64,000 bases of DNA from Caulobacter sp. Root343 (lineage in GTDB: Bacteria; Pseudomonadota; Alphaproteobacteria; Caulobacterales; Caulobacteraceae): NCBI RefSeq assembly GCF_001425745.1, contig NZ_LMDF01000005.1:294829-358828 (forward strand), written 5' to 3'. Of the stretch, positions 25,000-35,825 are shown piece after piece. Below the pieces are notes generated by a model. That model was given only the letters and a program-made list of their open reading frames with translations. It did no database searches and was not told the origin of the DNA. A program made the translations under genes and the position numbers. How positions within the stretch are numbered: position 1 is the first letter of the stretch; each line of letters starts with the position of its first letter.

Positions 25000-26040
25000 A
25001 TGGTTCAGTCCGCCGTCTCGCCGCCTATCGCGGCCCCCGTTTCGCCCGCGTCCGCCGCGCCGCCCGCCTCGCCCGCGCCGCGCACGCGGGCCGGCAAGCG
25101 GCTGTCGATCGTCGCGCCCTGCTTCAACGAGCAGGAGGTGCTGGACATGTTCTTCGCGCGGATCGAGGCGGACCTGGCGGCGCTGGGGGTCGATTACGAG
25201 ATCGTCTGCGTCAATGACGGCAGCCGCGACCACACCCTGGCGGTGCTGCTGAAGCACCATCAGCGCAACCCGCGCGTCAAGGTCATCAACCTGGCCCGCA
25301 ACTTCGGCAAGGAGACCGCCCTGTCGGCGGGGCTGGACGCGGCGACCGGCGACATGATCGTGCCGATCGATGTGGACCTGCAGGACCCGCCCGAGCTGAT
25401 CGGCCAGTTCCTGGACGCCTGGGAGGCCGGGGCCGACGTGGCCTATGGCGTGCGGATCGACCGCAGCGCCGACTCGCCGCTGAAGCGGCTGACGGCCCAG
25501 GGCTTCTACAAGGCCTTCAACCGGATGTCGGACGTCGACTTGCCCTACAACGCCGGCGACTACCGGCTGATGGACCGGCGGGTGGTCGAGGTGATCCGCC
25601 AGCTGCCCGAGCGCAACCGGTTCATGAAGGGGCTGTTCGCCTGGGTCGGCTTCAACCAGGTGGCCGTGCCCTATGCCCGGCCCGAGCGGGCGGCGGGGAC
25701 CAGCTCGTTCCGCTATTGGAAGCTGTGGAACTTCGCCCTGGACGGCATCACCTCGTTCAGCACCGCCCCGATCCGGGTGTGGAGCTATGTCGGCCTGGTG
25801 GCGGGGGTGCTGGCGGTCGGGGTGGCGGGGATGATCGTGCTGCGCACCCTGCTGTTCGGCCGCGACGTGCCCGGCTATCCGTCGCTGATGGTGGTGATCC
25901 TGATGAGCTTCGGCCTGCAGATGCTGGCCATCGGCTCGCTGGGCGAATACGTGGCCCGCATCTATCAGGAGGTGAAGGGCCGGCCGCTGTACGTGGTCAT
26001 GGACCGCTACGGGTTCGATCAGGCAGGCGACGGGGCGTGA
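25000..26040 (+). CDS. GtrB-like polyprenyl-phosphate glycosyltransferase (GT2)
   Basis: A 346-residue membrane-anchored GT2 enzyme. After an Ala/Pro-rich N-terminus the catalytic domain starts RLSIVAPCFNEQEVLDMFF. It contains VCVNDGSRDHT, FGKETALSAGLDAATGD, the metal-binding DVDLQDPPE, and RFMKGLFAWVGF. Two transmembrane helices follow near residues 265 and 300. Such enzymes load glucose or another sugar onto undecaprenyl phosphate on the inner leaflet. The downstream GtrA-like gene overlaps it (GTGA), matching the GtrB-GtrA order in lipid-linked glycosylation. The ATG at 25000 was chosen because upstream sequence runs through a repeat. Confidence 0.92.
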   Translation: MVQSAVSPPIAAPVSPASAAPPASPAPRTRAGKRLSIVAPCFNEQEVLDMFFARIEADLAALGVDYEIVCVNDGSRDHTLAVLLKHHQRNPRVKVINLARNFGKETALSAGLDAATGDMIVPIDVDLQDPPELIGQFLDAWEAGADVAYGVRIDRSADSPLKRLTAQGFYKAFNRMSDVDLPYNAGDYRLMDRRVVEVIRQLPERNRFMKGLFAWVGFNQVAVPYARPERAAGTSSFRYWKLWNFALDGITSFSTAPIRVWSYVGLVAGVLAVGVAGMIVLRTLLFGRDVPGYPSLMVVILMSFGLQMLAIGSLGEYVARIYQEVKGRPLYVVMDRYGFDQAGDGA

Positions 26041-26501
26041 GCGTGGCGGCGCTGCTGACTCCGGCGCGGCGGGAGCTGCTGCTCTCGGCCGTCCGCTATG
26101 GCCTGGCGGGGATCCTCAACACTCTGGTCGGGTTCACCGTGATCGTGGGCCTGGACGTGGGCCTGCACCTGTCGGCCCACCTGGCCAACGCGATCGGCTA
26201 CGCGGTCGGGATCTGCGTCAGCTTCGCCCTGAGCAAGCTGTTCGTGTTCAAGGCCCGCCAGGCCAAGCCCCGCGCCTCGCTGCGCTATGGCGTGGCCGTG
26301 GCGGTGGCCTTCGCCGTCAACCAGGGGGTCCTGAGCCTGGCGCGGCTGGTCGCCCCGTCCGGCCCGGTCTGGGACGTCGCCGCCCAGGGCGCGGCCGTCG
26401 TCAGCTATACCGGGACCCTGTTCCTGCTGGCCCACTACTGGGTCTTCGCCCACCACCCGGACGCCGCCTCCGGCAAGGATACGCCTTCATGGACCGCCTG
26501 A
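26037..26501 (+). CDS. GtrA-like flippase family membrane protein
   Basis: A 154-residue protein with four hydrophobic helices. It starts VSVAALLTPARRELLLS and shows the GtrA features VRYGLAGILNTLVGFTVIV and SFALSKLFVFKA. GtrA proteins are thought to flip the polyprenyl-linked sugar made by GtrB. The GTG at 26037 overlaps the gtrB-like stop by four bases; a second GTG at 26043 is an alternative start. The 3' end overlaps the methyltransferase gene by 13 bases. The three genes are therefore almost certainly one operon. Confidence 0.88.
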   Translation: MSVAALLTPARRELLLSAVRYGLAGILNTLVGFTVIVGLDVGLHLSAHLANAIGYAVGICVSFALSKLFVFKARQAKPRASLRYGVAVAVAFAVNQGVLSLARLVAPSGPVWDVAAQGAAVVSYTGTLFLLAHYWVFAHHPDAASGKDTPSWTA

Positions 26502-27214
26502 TCTACGACCGCATCCGCGAGCTGGAGAGCGACCACTGGTGGTTCGTGGGCCGCCGCAAGGTCCTGCGCCGCCTGCTGCGGCGCCTCGCCCCGCCGGCCG
26601 GCGCGCGGATCCTGGAGGTCGGCTGCGGGGCCGGCGGCAACGTGCCGCTGCTGCGCGAGTTCGGCGCGGTCGCGGCCCTGGAGCCGGACGACGAGTCGCG
26701 CGCCTACGCGTCCGAGCGCCTGGGCCTGGCCATCGACACCGGCCTGCTGCCCGACGGCCTGCCCTATGACCCGGAGAGCTTCGACCTGGTCTGCGCCTTC
26801 GACGTGGTCGAGCATGTCGACGACGACGCCGGCTCGGTGCGGGCCCTGGCGCGGCTGGTCAAGCCGGGCGGGGCGATCCTGACCACGGTGCCGGCCTATC
26901 CGTGGATGTGGAGCCACCACGACGTGCTGCACCACCACAAGCGCCGCTACCTGCTGCCGGCCTACCGCGCCCTGTTCGAAGAGGCCGGGCTGACGGTGGA
27001 GAGCGCGACCTATTTCAACACCCTGCTGTTCCCGCTGGCCGCCGTGCAGCGCACCGCCAAGCGCCTGCTGGGCGACAACAGCGCCGACGACGCCATGCCG
27101 CCGGCCTGGCTGAACAAGGCCCTGGCCGGGGTGTTCAGCCTCGAGGCCCCGCTGGCGGCCGGGCCCGGCCTGCCGTTCGGCCTGTCGATCGCGGTGATCG
27201 CCCGCAAGGCCTAG
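26489..27214 (+). CDS. class I SAM-dependent methyltransferase
   Basis: A 241-residue methyltransferase. Motif I is ILEVGCGAGGN near residue 41, with ALEPDDESRAYA as the second strand, LVCAFDVVEHVDDDAGSV as motif II/III and LVKPGGAILTTVPAYPWMWS after it. The opening ELESDHWWFVGRRKVL is typical of a group found in lipid-linked sugar and polysaccharide clusters. It overlaps the gtrA-like gene and may methylate the transferred glycan. The substrate is unknown. It converges on the DUF6311-like gene after 33 GC-rich bases. Confidence 0.88.
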   Translation: MDRLIYDRIRELESDHWWFVGRRKVLRRLLRRLAPPAGARILEVGCGAGGNVPLLREFGAVAALEPDDESRAYASERLGLAIDTGLLPDGLPYDPESFDLVCAFDVVEHVDDDAGSVRALARLVKPGGAILTTVPAYPWMWSHHDVLHHHKRRYLLPAYRALFEEAGLTVESATYFNTLLFPLAAVQRTAKRLLGDNSADDAMPPAWLNKALAGVFSLEAPLAAGPGLPFGLSIAVIARKA

Positions 27215-27247
27215 GGCCCGGCGGCCGCGCCCGGAGGCGCGAGCCGC

Positions 27248-29407
27248 CTACCGCAGGACCTTGATCTCCTGCACCGCGATGCCCAGCATCCGAGGGTCGC
27301 TGCCGCCGACCCGCGCGTCCGGCAGGTCGAAGGCGAAGCGGACCGTCTCGCCCGGCTTGGCGACGTCGGCCGGCACGGCGAAGCGGTAGGTGTAGAAGGT
27401 GGCGGCGCCGATCTCGTGGCTGCCCAGGCGGCGGCCATCGGCATACAGCGTGACCCGCTGCGGACGGATCGGCAGGTCCGAGAAGCCGATCGCGACGATC
27501 TCGACGAAGAAGCCGCCGGGCCCGATGGTCTGGGGCGCGTCCAGCTGGAACTCGGCCTTGTGGCCCAGGGTCCACAGGCCCTTGCCGCCGGGGTCCAGCT
27601 CGGCCCAGCCCGAGACCAGGGCGGGCGACCGGGGCAGCTGATCCAGGCGGATCGACTGGATCGAAACCCGCGCCGCGCCCAGCTCGCCGGGCGCCACGTG
27701 GGTCAGGTCCGCTATGCCGCCCAGGTCGCGGCCACAGATCACCCCGCGCGCGAAGCGATAGCAGTCCGTGCGCTTGGTCACCGGCTGCAGCGAGCCGCCC
27801 TCCATCCGCCCCTCGGACAGCACGATGGTCATGCGGCGGTCGCCGGGCGCGGCGGTCTTGGTCACGGACGGATCGATGACGGCGCAGTCGACGGCGTCAT
27901 TGCTGCGCGCCGTGCCGAAGGTGTTGAGCGTGCCGCCGGTGCGGACGGCCACCAGCGACATCTGGCTCATGACCCGCAGGTCGCCCCAGTCGAGGTTGCA
28001 GAAATAGGTCGGGCGGAACACCCACGGCCGGCCGCGGATGGCCGGGCTGTGGGCGAAGCCCGCCGGCACGGCCAGGCTGTCCGGCTCGGCGAAGGTCTTG
28101 CGCACGCCCTCGCGCAGGGGACTGGTGTCGTAGGCCTGGACCAGCAGGGCCGCGACCAGCAGGCCCAGGCCGATCGGCCGGCGCAGGCGGCTGACCCAGT
28201 TGATGGCGATCGCGGTCAGCAGATAGGCGGGGGCCCAGAAGAAGCGACCGTGGGCGCGGTAGATCGCGACGATGTCGGCCAGCTTGCCCCTGGGCTTGGG
28301 GACGTCGAACAGATGCCACGGGCCGGCATAGACGATCCAGCCGATGGCCCAGGCGGTCAGGCACGCCATGGCCAGGATCAACGGCGTCCAGCGCGTCCAG
28401 AAGCCGAACTCCGGCCGCCGGCCAGCCGACAGATCCTTGACCGTCAGGCCCAGCATGATCGCCACCAGCAGCAGGACGCCCACGCCCATGAACTGGAAGC
28501 CTTCGAAGTACTGGCCGGTGGGGGCCAGCGTCTTGTTGAACCAGGCGCCGTTCCAGGCCTGGCCGAACAGGTTCGAGGCCTGGGGCCAGACCGGCGCCAG
28601 GGCGTTCATCGAATAGACGCCCAGCGCGTCGGCGCCGCCGGTCGAGCTGGTTCCGTCGGCATAGCCCAGCAGGAAGGCCGACCCCGCGACCACGGTCAGG
28701 ACGGCGACGGCGGCGATCGGCATACGCTTCCAGGCGTCGATCCGGCGCTGAGACAGTTCGGCCAGCAGGGCCGCGCCGAAGCAGGCTCCGATCGGAACCA
28801 GGTGATAGGCGTGGATCCCCGTGGCCAGTGCGGCCAGGAGCACGAAGCCCGCCACGCGCTTGGCCGTCATGCCGAACCGCGCCGACGACACCGACAGGGC
28901 CAGGGCGAACAGCACCAGCCAGTGGCCGCTCAAGGCGATGTGGCCGAACTGGCGCGCGAACCAGGTCGGCATCAGCAGGGCGATGAATCCGCCGATGGCC
29001 AAGGCCACCCGGTCCTTCACGCCCAACGACCGCAGCAGGGCCACCATGCTCCAGGCCTGAAGCGGATACGAGATCATCAGAAACAGGCCGAGCGGGTTGA
29101 AATAACGGCCCAGGCCCGAGGCTTTCAGCAGGATCGACAGCCAGGGGATGCTGTCGGTGAAGACGATCGACACCGGATGCGGCAGCAGGCCCGACACCAT
29201 GGTCAGCGGGAAGGTCCAGGGCTGACGGACAAAGGCCTCGTAGGCCGCCGTCATGACCAGCATGTCGTTCTTGGGATTGCTCCAGAACTTCGCCGAGGCC
29301 AGCGGGATGTCGAAGCCGAACATGAAGCCGCACAGCAGGATCGGCACGATCGTTATCGCGGCCGCGAACGCGAGCTGCTCAAGCGACGGTTTCTTCGGAA
29401 AACGCAT
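27248..29407 (-). CDS. large multi-pass membrane protein, DUF6311-like (GT-C fold)
   Basis: A 719-residue protein with about ten N-terminal membrane helices and a periplasmic beta-rich tail of some 250 residues. The first loop (SNPKNDMLVMTAAYEAFVRQ, then TDSIPWLSILLKASGLG) and SYPLQAWSMVALLRSLG resemble GT-C-type glycosyltransferases grouped in DUF6311. The tail contains GRDLGGIADL and two jelly-roll-like stretches (QTIGPGGFFVEIVAIGFS). The ATG at 29407 removes an upstream read-through. It faces the GtrB/GtrA/methyltransferase operon and probably uses a polyprenyl-linked sugar to decorate an envelope glycan or protein. That last point is inference. Confidence 0.75.
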   Translation of the reverse strand: MRFPKKPSLEQLAFAAAITIVPILLCGFMFGFDIPLASAKFWSNPKNDMLVMTAAYEAFVRQPWTFPLTMVSGLLPHPVSIVFTDSIPWLSILLKASGLGRYFNPLGLFLMISYPLQAWSMVALLRSLGVKDRVALAIGGFIALLMPTWFARQFGHIALSGHWLVLFALALSVSSARFGMTAKRVAGFVLLAALATGIHAYHLVPIGACFGAALLAELSQRRIDAWKRMPIAAVAVLTVVAGSAFLLGYADGTSSTGGADALGVYSMNALAPVWPQASNLFGQAWNGAWFNKTLAPTGQYFEGFQFMGVGVLLLVAIMLGLTVKDLSAGRRPEFGFWTRWTPLILAMACLTAWAIGWIVYAGPWHLFDVPKPRGKLADIVAIYRAHGRFFWAPAYLLTAIAINWVSRLRRPIGLGLLVAALLVQAYDTSPLREGVRKTFAEPDSLAVPAGFAHSPAIRGRPWVFRPTYFCNLDWGDLRVMSQMSLVAVRTGGTLNTFGTARSNDAVDCAVIDPSVTKTAAPGDRRMTIVLSEGRMEGGSLQPVTKRTDCYRFARGVICGRDLGGIADLTHVAPGELGAARVSIQSIRLDQLPRSPALVSGWAELDPGGKGLWTLGHKAEFQLDAPQTIGPGGFFVEIVAIGFSDLPIRPQRVTLYADGRRLGSHEIGAATFYTYRFAVPADVAKPGETVRFAFDLPDARVGGSDPRMLGIAVQEIKVLR

Positions 29408-29641
29408 GGAATCCCCTCGACTACGAGCGCTGCATAGCATCGAACTCGCGCCTGAACACCCCTGCGGCGGTAACGGCGAGCATGCCTCCGGGGGTTGCAG
29501 CGCGCGCGGGGCGGACGGGCGCCAGGTCATGCGGATCACGCCCACGCCGAGGGGCGCGGCTCGACCCATTTAGATTTAGACTTGTAAATTTTACAAGCGC
29601 GGGCAACCTGCCGCTTCGGTCCGGAGCGGTGGGAGAGCGTC

Positions 29642-30178
29642 ATGGCGGTGAAGGATTTCGGGACGCGACGGACGCGGCGGCTGCTGGTCCCGTTGATCAT
29701 CTCGGGGATCGCCGTGGTCGGGATCCTGGGCGCCTTCCTGTTCACCGGCTTCGACCTGGCGCGGTTCGAGCGCGCCCAGGGCTTGATGCCTTCGCCCTCC
29801 GCCGCACAGCAGGCGCGCTACCAGCCGCTGGCGCGGACCGAGTGGCGGATCGTGCGGGCCAATCTGGAGGCGCGGCTGAAGCAGACGAACCCGCTGGAGC
29901 TGGGCGCGGTGTGGTCCACCCGCACGGGCCAGATCTGCGGCCTGGTCAACGGCCGCGGCAGCTTCGGCGGCCTGACCGCCATGACCCGGTTCTACACCGT
30001 CGACCAGCGGCCGGTGTTCCACCAGGACGTCGAGCACGTGCTGTTCCAGAAGACTTGGTTCCAGTGCCGCCGCGACCAGTACGTGATGCTGCACCAGGGC
30101 ACTGAGGAGCCGGGCTTCTGCGGCACCGAGCTGGGGCGGCGGCGGTGCTACCACGTGCGAAACGGTGTTAGAGAATAG
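29642..30178 (+). CDS. hypothetical single-pass membrane protein
   Basis: A 178-residue protein with a basic N-terminus (KDFGTRRTRRLL), one membrane helix (VPLIISGIAVVGILGAFLF) and a periplasmic domain of about 130 residues. The domain begins ARYQPLARTEWRIVRANL and has four cysteines (ICGL, FQCRR, FCGTE, RCYH) that could form disulfides. A GGGAGAG ribosome-binding site precedes the ATG. No family was recognised. It is followed by a family A repeat and convergent carB. Confidence 0.68.
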   Translation: MAVKDFGTRRTRRLLVPLIISGIAVVGILGAFLFTGFDLARFERAQGLMPSPSAAQQARYQPLARTEWRIVRANLEARLKQTNPLELGAVWSTRTGQICGLVNGRGSFGGLTAMTRFYTVDQRPVFHQDVEHVLFQKTWFQCRRDQYVMLHQGTEEPGFCGTELGRRRCYHVRNGVRE

Positions 30179-30179
30179 C

Positions 30180-30342
30180 CCCCCTTCTCCCCTTGCGGGA
30201 GAAGGTGTCGGCGGAGCCGACGGATGAGGGGTCGCACGAACGAAGACCGCCGCGACGGCGGTTAGGCTGTCGCGGCGGTTCTGTTCTTCAACCCCTCACC
30301 CGACCCGCTTCGCGGGCCACCCTCTCCCGCAAGGGGAGAGGG
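30180..30342. repeat. paired palindromic repeat, family A copy 4
   Basis: Left arm CTTCTCCCC ttgcGGGAGAAG followed by GTCGGC ggaGCCGAC; core with CCGCCGCGAC ... GTCGCGGCGG; right arm CCCGC ttcGCGGG followed by CTCTCCC gcaaGGGGAGAG. It lies in the convergent gap between the hypothetical membrane protein and carB. The arms carry inner hairpins different from copies 1-3, all still complementary. Confidence 0.8.
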
Positions 30343-30353
30343 AAAGCGGGCGT

Positions 30354-33644
<3,291 letters not shown>

Positions 33645-33859
33645 GGCTAACTCGCGCGAAGACACGGTCGCGCACATCCGCGCGCCCGCTGTCGACCATC
33701 TTGCTGGTTAAGCCGCCCGTTTAGAGACGGAGTCGGATCGGCGCAACCCTTGATCCGGAGAGCATGGTTAGGGGAAGGGAACGTCGATTGAACCGCCCTC
33801 TCCCCCGCGGCTCGAAGCCGCGCCGTGGAAGGCGGCGCGAAAAAGGGCTGGACTCTTAT

Positions 33860-33883
33860 TTCGTTGATTAGCTAAATAACGAA
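33860..33883. promoter_or_regulatory. composite palindromic operator of the first ArsR module
   Basis: TTCGTT (33860-33865), TTAGCTAA (33868-33875) and AACGAA (33878-33883) share one dyad centre, making an interrupted 24-bp palindrome that ends one base before the ATG of the ArsR-family gene. Its position over the ribosome-binding region and probable start of transcription fits an autorepressor site. Confidence 0.65.
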
Positions 33884-33884
33884 C

Positions 33885-34193
33885 ATGAGCATCGTCTTCA
33901 AAGCCCTGTCCGATCCGACCCGTCGTCGCGTCCTTCAACTGCTGAGGGAGCGCCCCATGACGGCCGGCGAACTGGCGGGCCATTTCCCGAGCTCCAAGGC
34001 GACCATGTCGGCCCACTTCGCCGCCTTGCGCGAAGCTGGCCTGATCGTCGCCGACAAGCAGGGAACCACGATCACGTACGCGCTGCGGCTGTCGGTCCTG
34101 GAAGACGCTTTGCTAGGCTTCGCCGAGTCCCTCGGGATCGGCCTTCAGGTTCAGGGCGATCCGGCTCTGTCCGCCAAGGAGAGTTCCGAATGA
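33885..34193 (+). CDS. ArsR/SdpR-like winged-helix repressor
   Basis: A 102-residue repressor with the ArsR fold: FKALSDPTRRRVLQLLRERP, then MTAGELAGHFPSSKATMSAH as the recognition region, then LREAGLIVADKQGTTITYAL as the wing. It has no cysteine metal site, so metal sensing is unlikely. In layout it resembles SdpR, which represses its own operon and is relieved by the membrane protein SdpI. Its stop overlaps the downstream membrane-protein gene (ATGA). A dyad-symmetric site touches its start, suggesting autorepression. Confidence 0.88.
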   Translation: MSIVFKALSDPTRRRVLQLLRERPMTAGELAGHFPSSKATMSAHFAALREAGLIVADKQGTTITYALRLSVLEDALLGFAESLGIGLQVQGDPALSAKESSE

Positions 34194-34825
34194 CCGACAG
34201 GAACAAGCTCGTCGTGTTTCTCGCCGTCGGCGAAATGACGCTCGTCGCGCTAGGGAGCCTGGCCTGGAAGTATCCGCTTCTGGCGCACCTGACCGCGTTC
34301 GACGGCTCGGAAACCTGGCGACGCATCTTCGGCCAGGCGGCGGTCATCGTGTTCTGCCCGATATGGCTAGCGCTTGGATGGCTGGTCGCCCAGCATCGTC
34401 TAGCCACGGCCGTTCCCCGCCTCTCCGACGACTATCGGCGCTGGACCGAGGTCAGTCTGGTGGCGTCCGGCTTGGCGCTCCTCGTCATGCAGGCCTGGAC
34501 GGCCCGGAATTTCATTGCTGAGGAAAACCTGGGGCGCGTGGCCTTGCTGCGGGCGATCACGCTGTTCCTGGGCGCCTTGACCGCGGCCCAGGGCAATTTC
34601 TTCGCCAAGCTGGAGCCGCCCAGCGGCGTGGGCGCTCCGGCGCCCGGCGTCTGGACCCGGATCGCGCTGCGCATGGGTTGGGTCATGTCCCTGACCGGTC
34701 TGGGGGTGATGGCCTGCTCCCTGACGCTCAAGATGCCCGCCCTGTTCTTCGTTCCCGTGGCGGCGATGTTCGCCTTGCTCGCCAACGCCGTCCTGAGCCG
34801 TCGCGCGCTGCGCCTGCCGGCCTGA
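34190..34825 (+). CDS. SdpI-like multi-pass membrane protein
   Basis: A 211-residue protein with about six membrane helices. The segment FLGALTAAQGNFFAKLEPPS, then VWTRIALRMGWVMSLTG resembles the GNxxPKxxPN...W region of the SdpI family, which confers immunity to the SdpC toxin in Bacillus and sequesters SdpR at the membrane. The four-base overlap with the ArsR gene and the terminator 25 bases downstream define a two-gene operon. No SdpC-like toxin gene is visible. Assignment to the SdpI family is moderate because the N-terminal DUF1648 part is not obvious. Confidence 0.6.
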   Translation: MTDRNKLVVFLAVGEMTLVALGSLAWKYPLLAHLTAFDGSETWRRIFGQAAVIVFCPIWLALGWLVAQHRLATAVPRLSDDYRRWTEVSLVASGLALLVMQAWTARNFIAEENLGRVALLRAITLFLGALTAAQGNFFAKLEPPSGVGAPAPGVWTRIALRMGWVMSLTGLGVMACSLTLKMPALFFVPVAAMFALLANAVLSRRALRLPA

Positions 34826-34849
34826 ACCCCAACCTCGAGCCTGACTGAA

Positions 34850-34877
34850 GCCGGAGGGACGCCCTCCGGCTTTTTTG
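34850..34877 (+). terminator. Rho-independent terminator after the SdpI-like gene
   Basis: GCCGGAGGG (34850-34858), three-base loop ACG, CCCTCCGGC (34862-34870), then TTTTTT (34871-34876). A 9-bp perfect stem with a T-tract, 25 bases after the stop. Confidence 0.92.
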
Positions 34878-34880
34878 TAT

Positions 34881-34935
34881 TTGACAGCCGCTCATTCTCA
34901 ATTTAACAAGTCCGTTAATTAACACAGACGTTAAA
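34881..34935 (+). promoter_or_regulatory. promoter with composite palindromic operator, second ArsR module
   Basis: A TTGACA -35-like hexamer (34881-34886) precedes a perfect interrupted palindrome TTTAAC-N6-GTTAATTAAC-N6-GTTAAA at 34902-34935, all parts centred on one dyad axis. It overlaps the expected -10 region and ends three bases before the ATG of the ArsR gene. This is a strong candidate autoregulatory operator. Confidence 0.7.
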
Positions 34936-34938
34936 TGA

Positions 34939-35343
34939 ATGACCGATCATCTCTCCACCACCTTCGCCGCCCTGGCCGACCCCACACGCCGCGCCATCCT
35001 GGCCCGGCTGGCCACCGGCGAGGCGTCGGTCAACGAATTGGCCGAGCCGTTCGAGATCAGCCTGCCGGCCGTCTCCCGCCACCTGAAGGTGCTGGAAGGC
35101 GCGGGCCTGATCAGCCGCACCCGCGAGGCCCAGCTGCGGCCCTGCAAGCTGGAGCCCGAAGCGTTGAAACAGGCGTTCTCATGGATGGAGACCTATCGCC
35201 GCTTCTGGGACGACAGCTTCGACCGCATGGCCGCCTATCTGGCCGAGCTGCAGGCCCAGAGCGCCCAGACCGCCCAAACCAAGGCCGCCCAACCTTCAAA
35301 TCTCAAGCCCCCCACTTCCAAGCGTACGGAGCCCAAGGCATGA
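34939..35343 (+). CDS. ArsR family winged-helix regulator (AHSA1-linked)
   Basis: A 134-residue regulator: HLSTTFAALADPTRRAILAR, then VNELAEPFEISLPAVSRHLK, then GLISRTREAQLRPCKLEPEA. The C-terminal extension (SWMETYRRFWDDSFDRMAAY) is typical of ArsR proteins encoded with AHSA1/SRPBCC partners. No metal-binding cysteines are present. It overlaps the AHSA1 gene by four bases (ATGA), which in turn overlaps a GST gene. A large palindrome lies immediately upstream. It probably represses this three-gene operon in response to an unknown small molecule. Confidence 0.92.
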   Translation: MTDHLSTTFAALADPTRRAILARLATGEASVNELAEPFEISLPAVSRHLKVLEGAGLISRTREAQLRPCKLEPEALKQAFSWMETYRRFWDDSFDRMAAYLAELQAQSAQTAQTKAAQPSNLKPPTSKRTEPKA

Positions 35344-35825
35344 CCGATGTCGCCTCCCCTACCCCCTCGCCGGCGACCTCGGTCGTGCAGGACGACGAGC
35401 TGCTGATCGAGCGGATCTTCGACGCCCCCCGCGACCTGGTCTTCTCGGTGTGGACCCAGCCCGAGCACCTGATGCGCTGGTGGGGGCCCAAGACCTTCAC
35501 CGCGATCGGCATCGAGCAGGACTTCCGCGTCGGCGGCGCCTACCGCTTCGGGATGCGCAGCGAGGAAGGCCGCGAGATCTGGAAGTCGGGCGTCTACCAG
35601 GAGATCGTCCCCGGCGAGCGCATCGTCATGACCTTCCGCTGGGAGGACGGGGCCTGGGACGTCGACAACCTGGTCACCGTCACCTTCCTGCCCATGGCCA
35701 GCGGCCGGACGCTGCTGCGCTTCCACCAGACCCCCTTCAAGACCGTCACCGCCCGCGATTCCCACATCGGCGGCTGGACCAGCCTGTTCGAGAAGCTCAC
35801 CACCTATCTGGAGACCGTCCAATGA
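35340..35825 (+). CDS. SRPBCC/AHSA1 family protein
   Basis: A 161-residue START-like barrel protein: LLIERIFDAPRDLVFSVWTQ, then PEHLMRWWGPKTFT, then GGAYRFGMRSEEGREIWKSG, ending with WTSLFEKLTTYLET. Members bind hydrophobic small molecules or contact Hsp90-like chaperones. Coupling to an ArsR regulator and a GST by four-base overlaps on both sides suggests a shared role in handling a toxic or signalling compound. The ATG at 35340 overlaps the arsR-like stop. Confidence 0.92.
   Translation: MTDVASPTPSPATSVVQDDELLIERIFDAPRDLVFSVWTQPEHLMRWWGPKTFTAIGIEQDFRVGGAYRFGMRSEEGREIWKSGVYQEIVPGERIVMTFRWEDGAWDVDNLVTVTFLPMASGRTLLRFHQTPFKTVTARDSHIGGWTSLFEKLTTYLETVQ

Noticed and set aside
27416-29437. A 673-codon frame antisense to the DUF6311-like gene
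   Set aside because: Low-complexity Gln/Arg/Asp/His-rich translation and no start context; the opposite strand encodes clear membrane helices.
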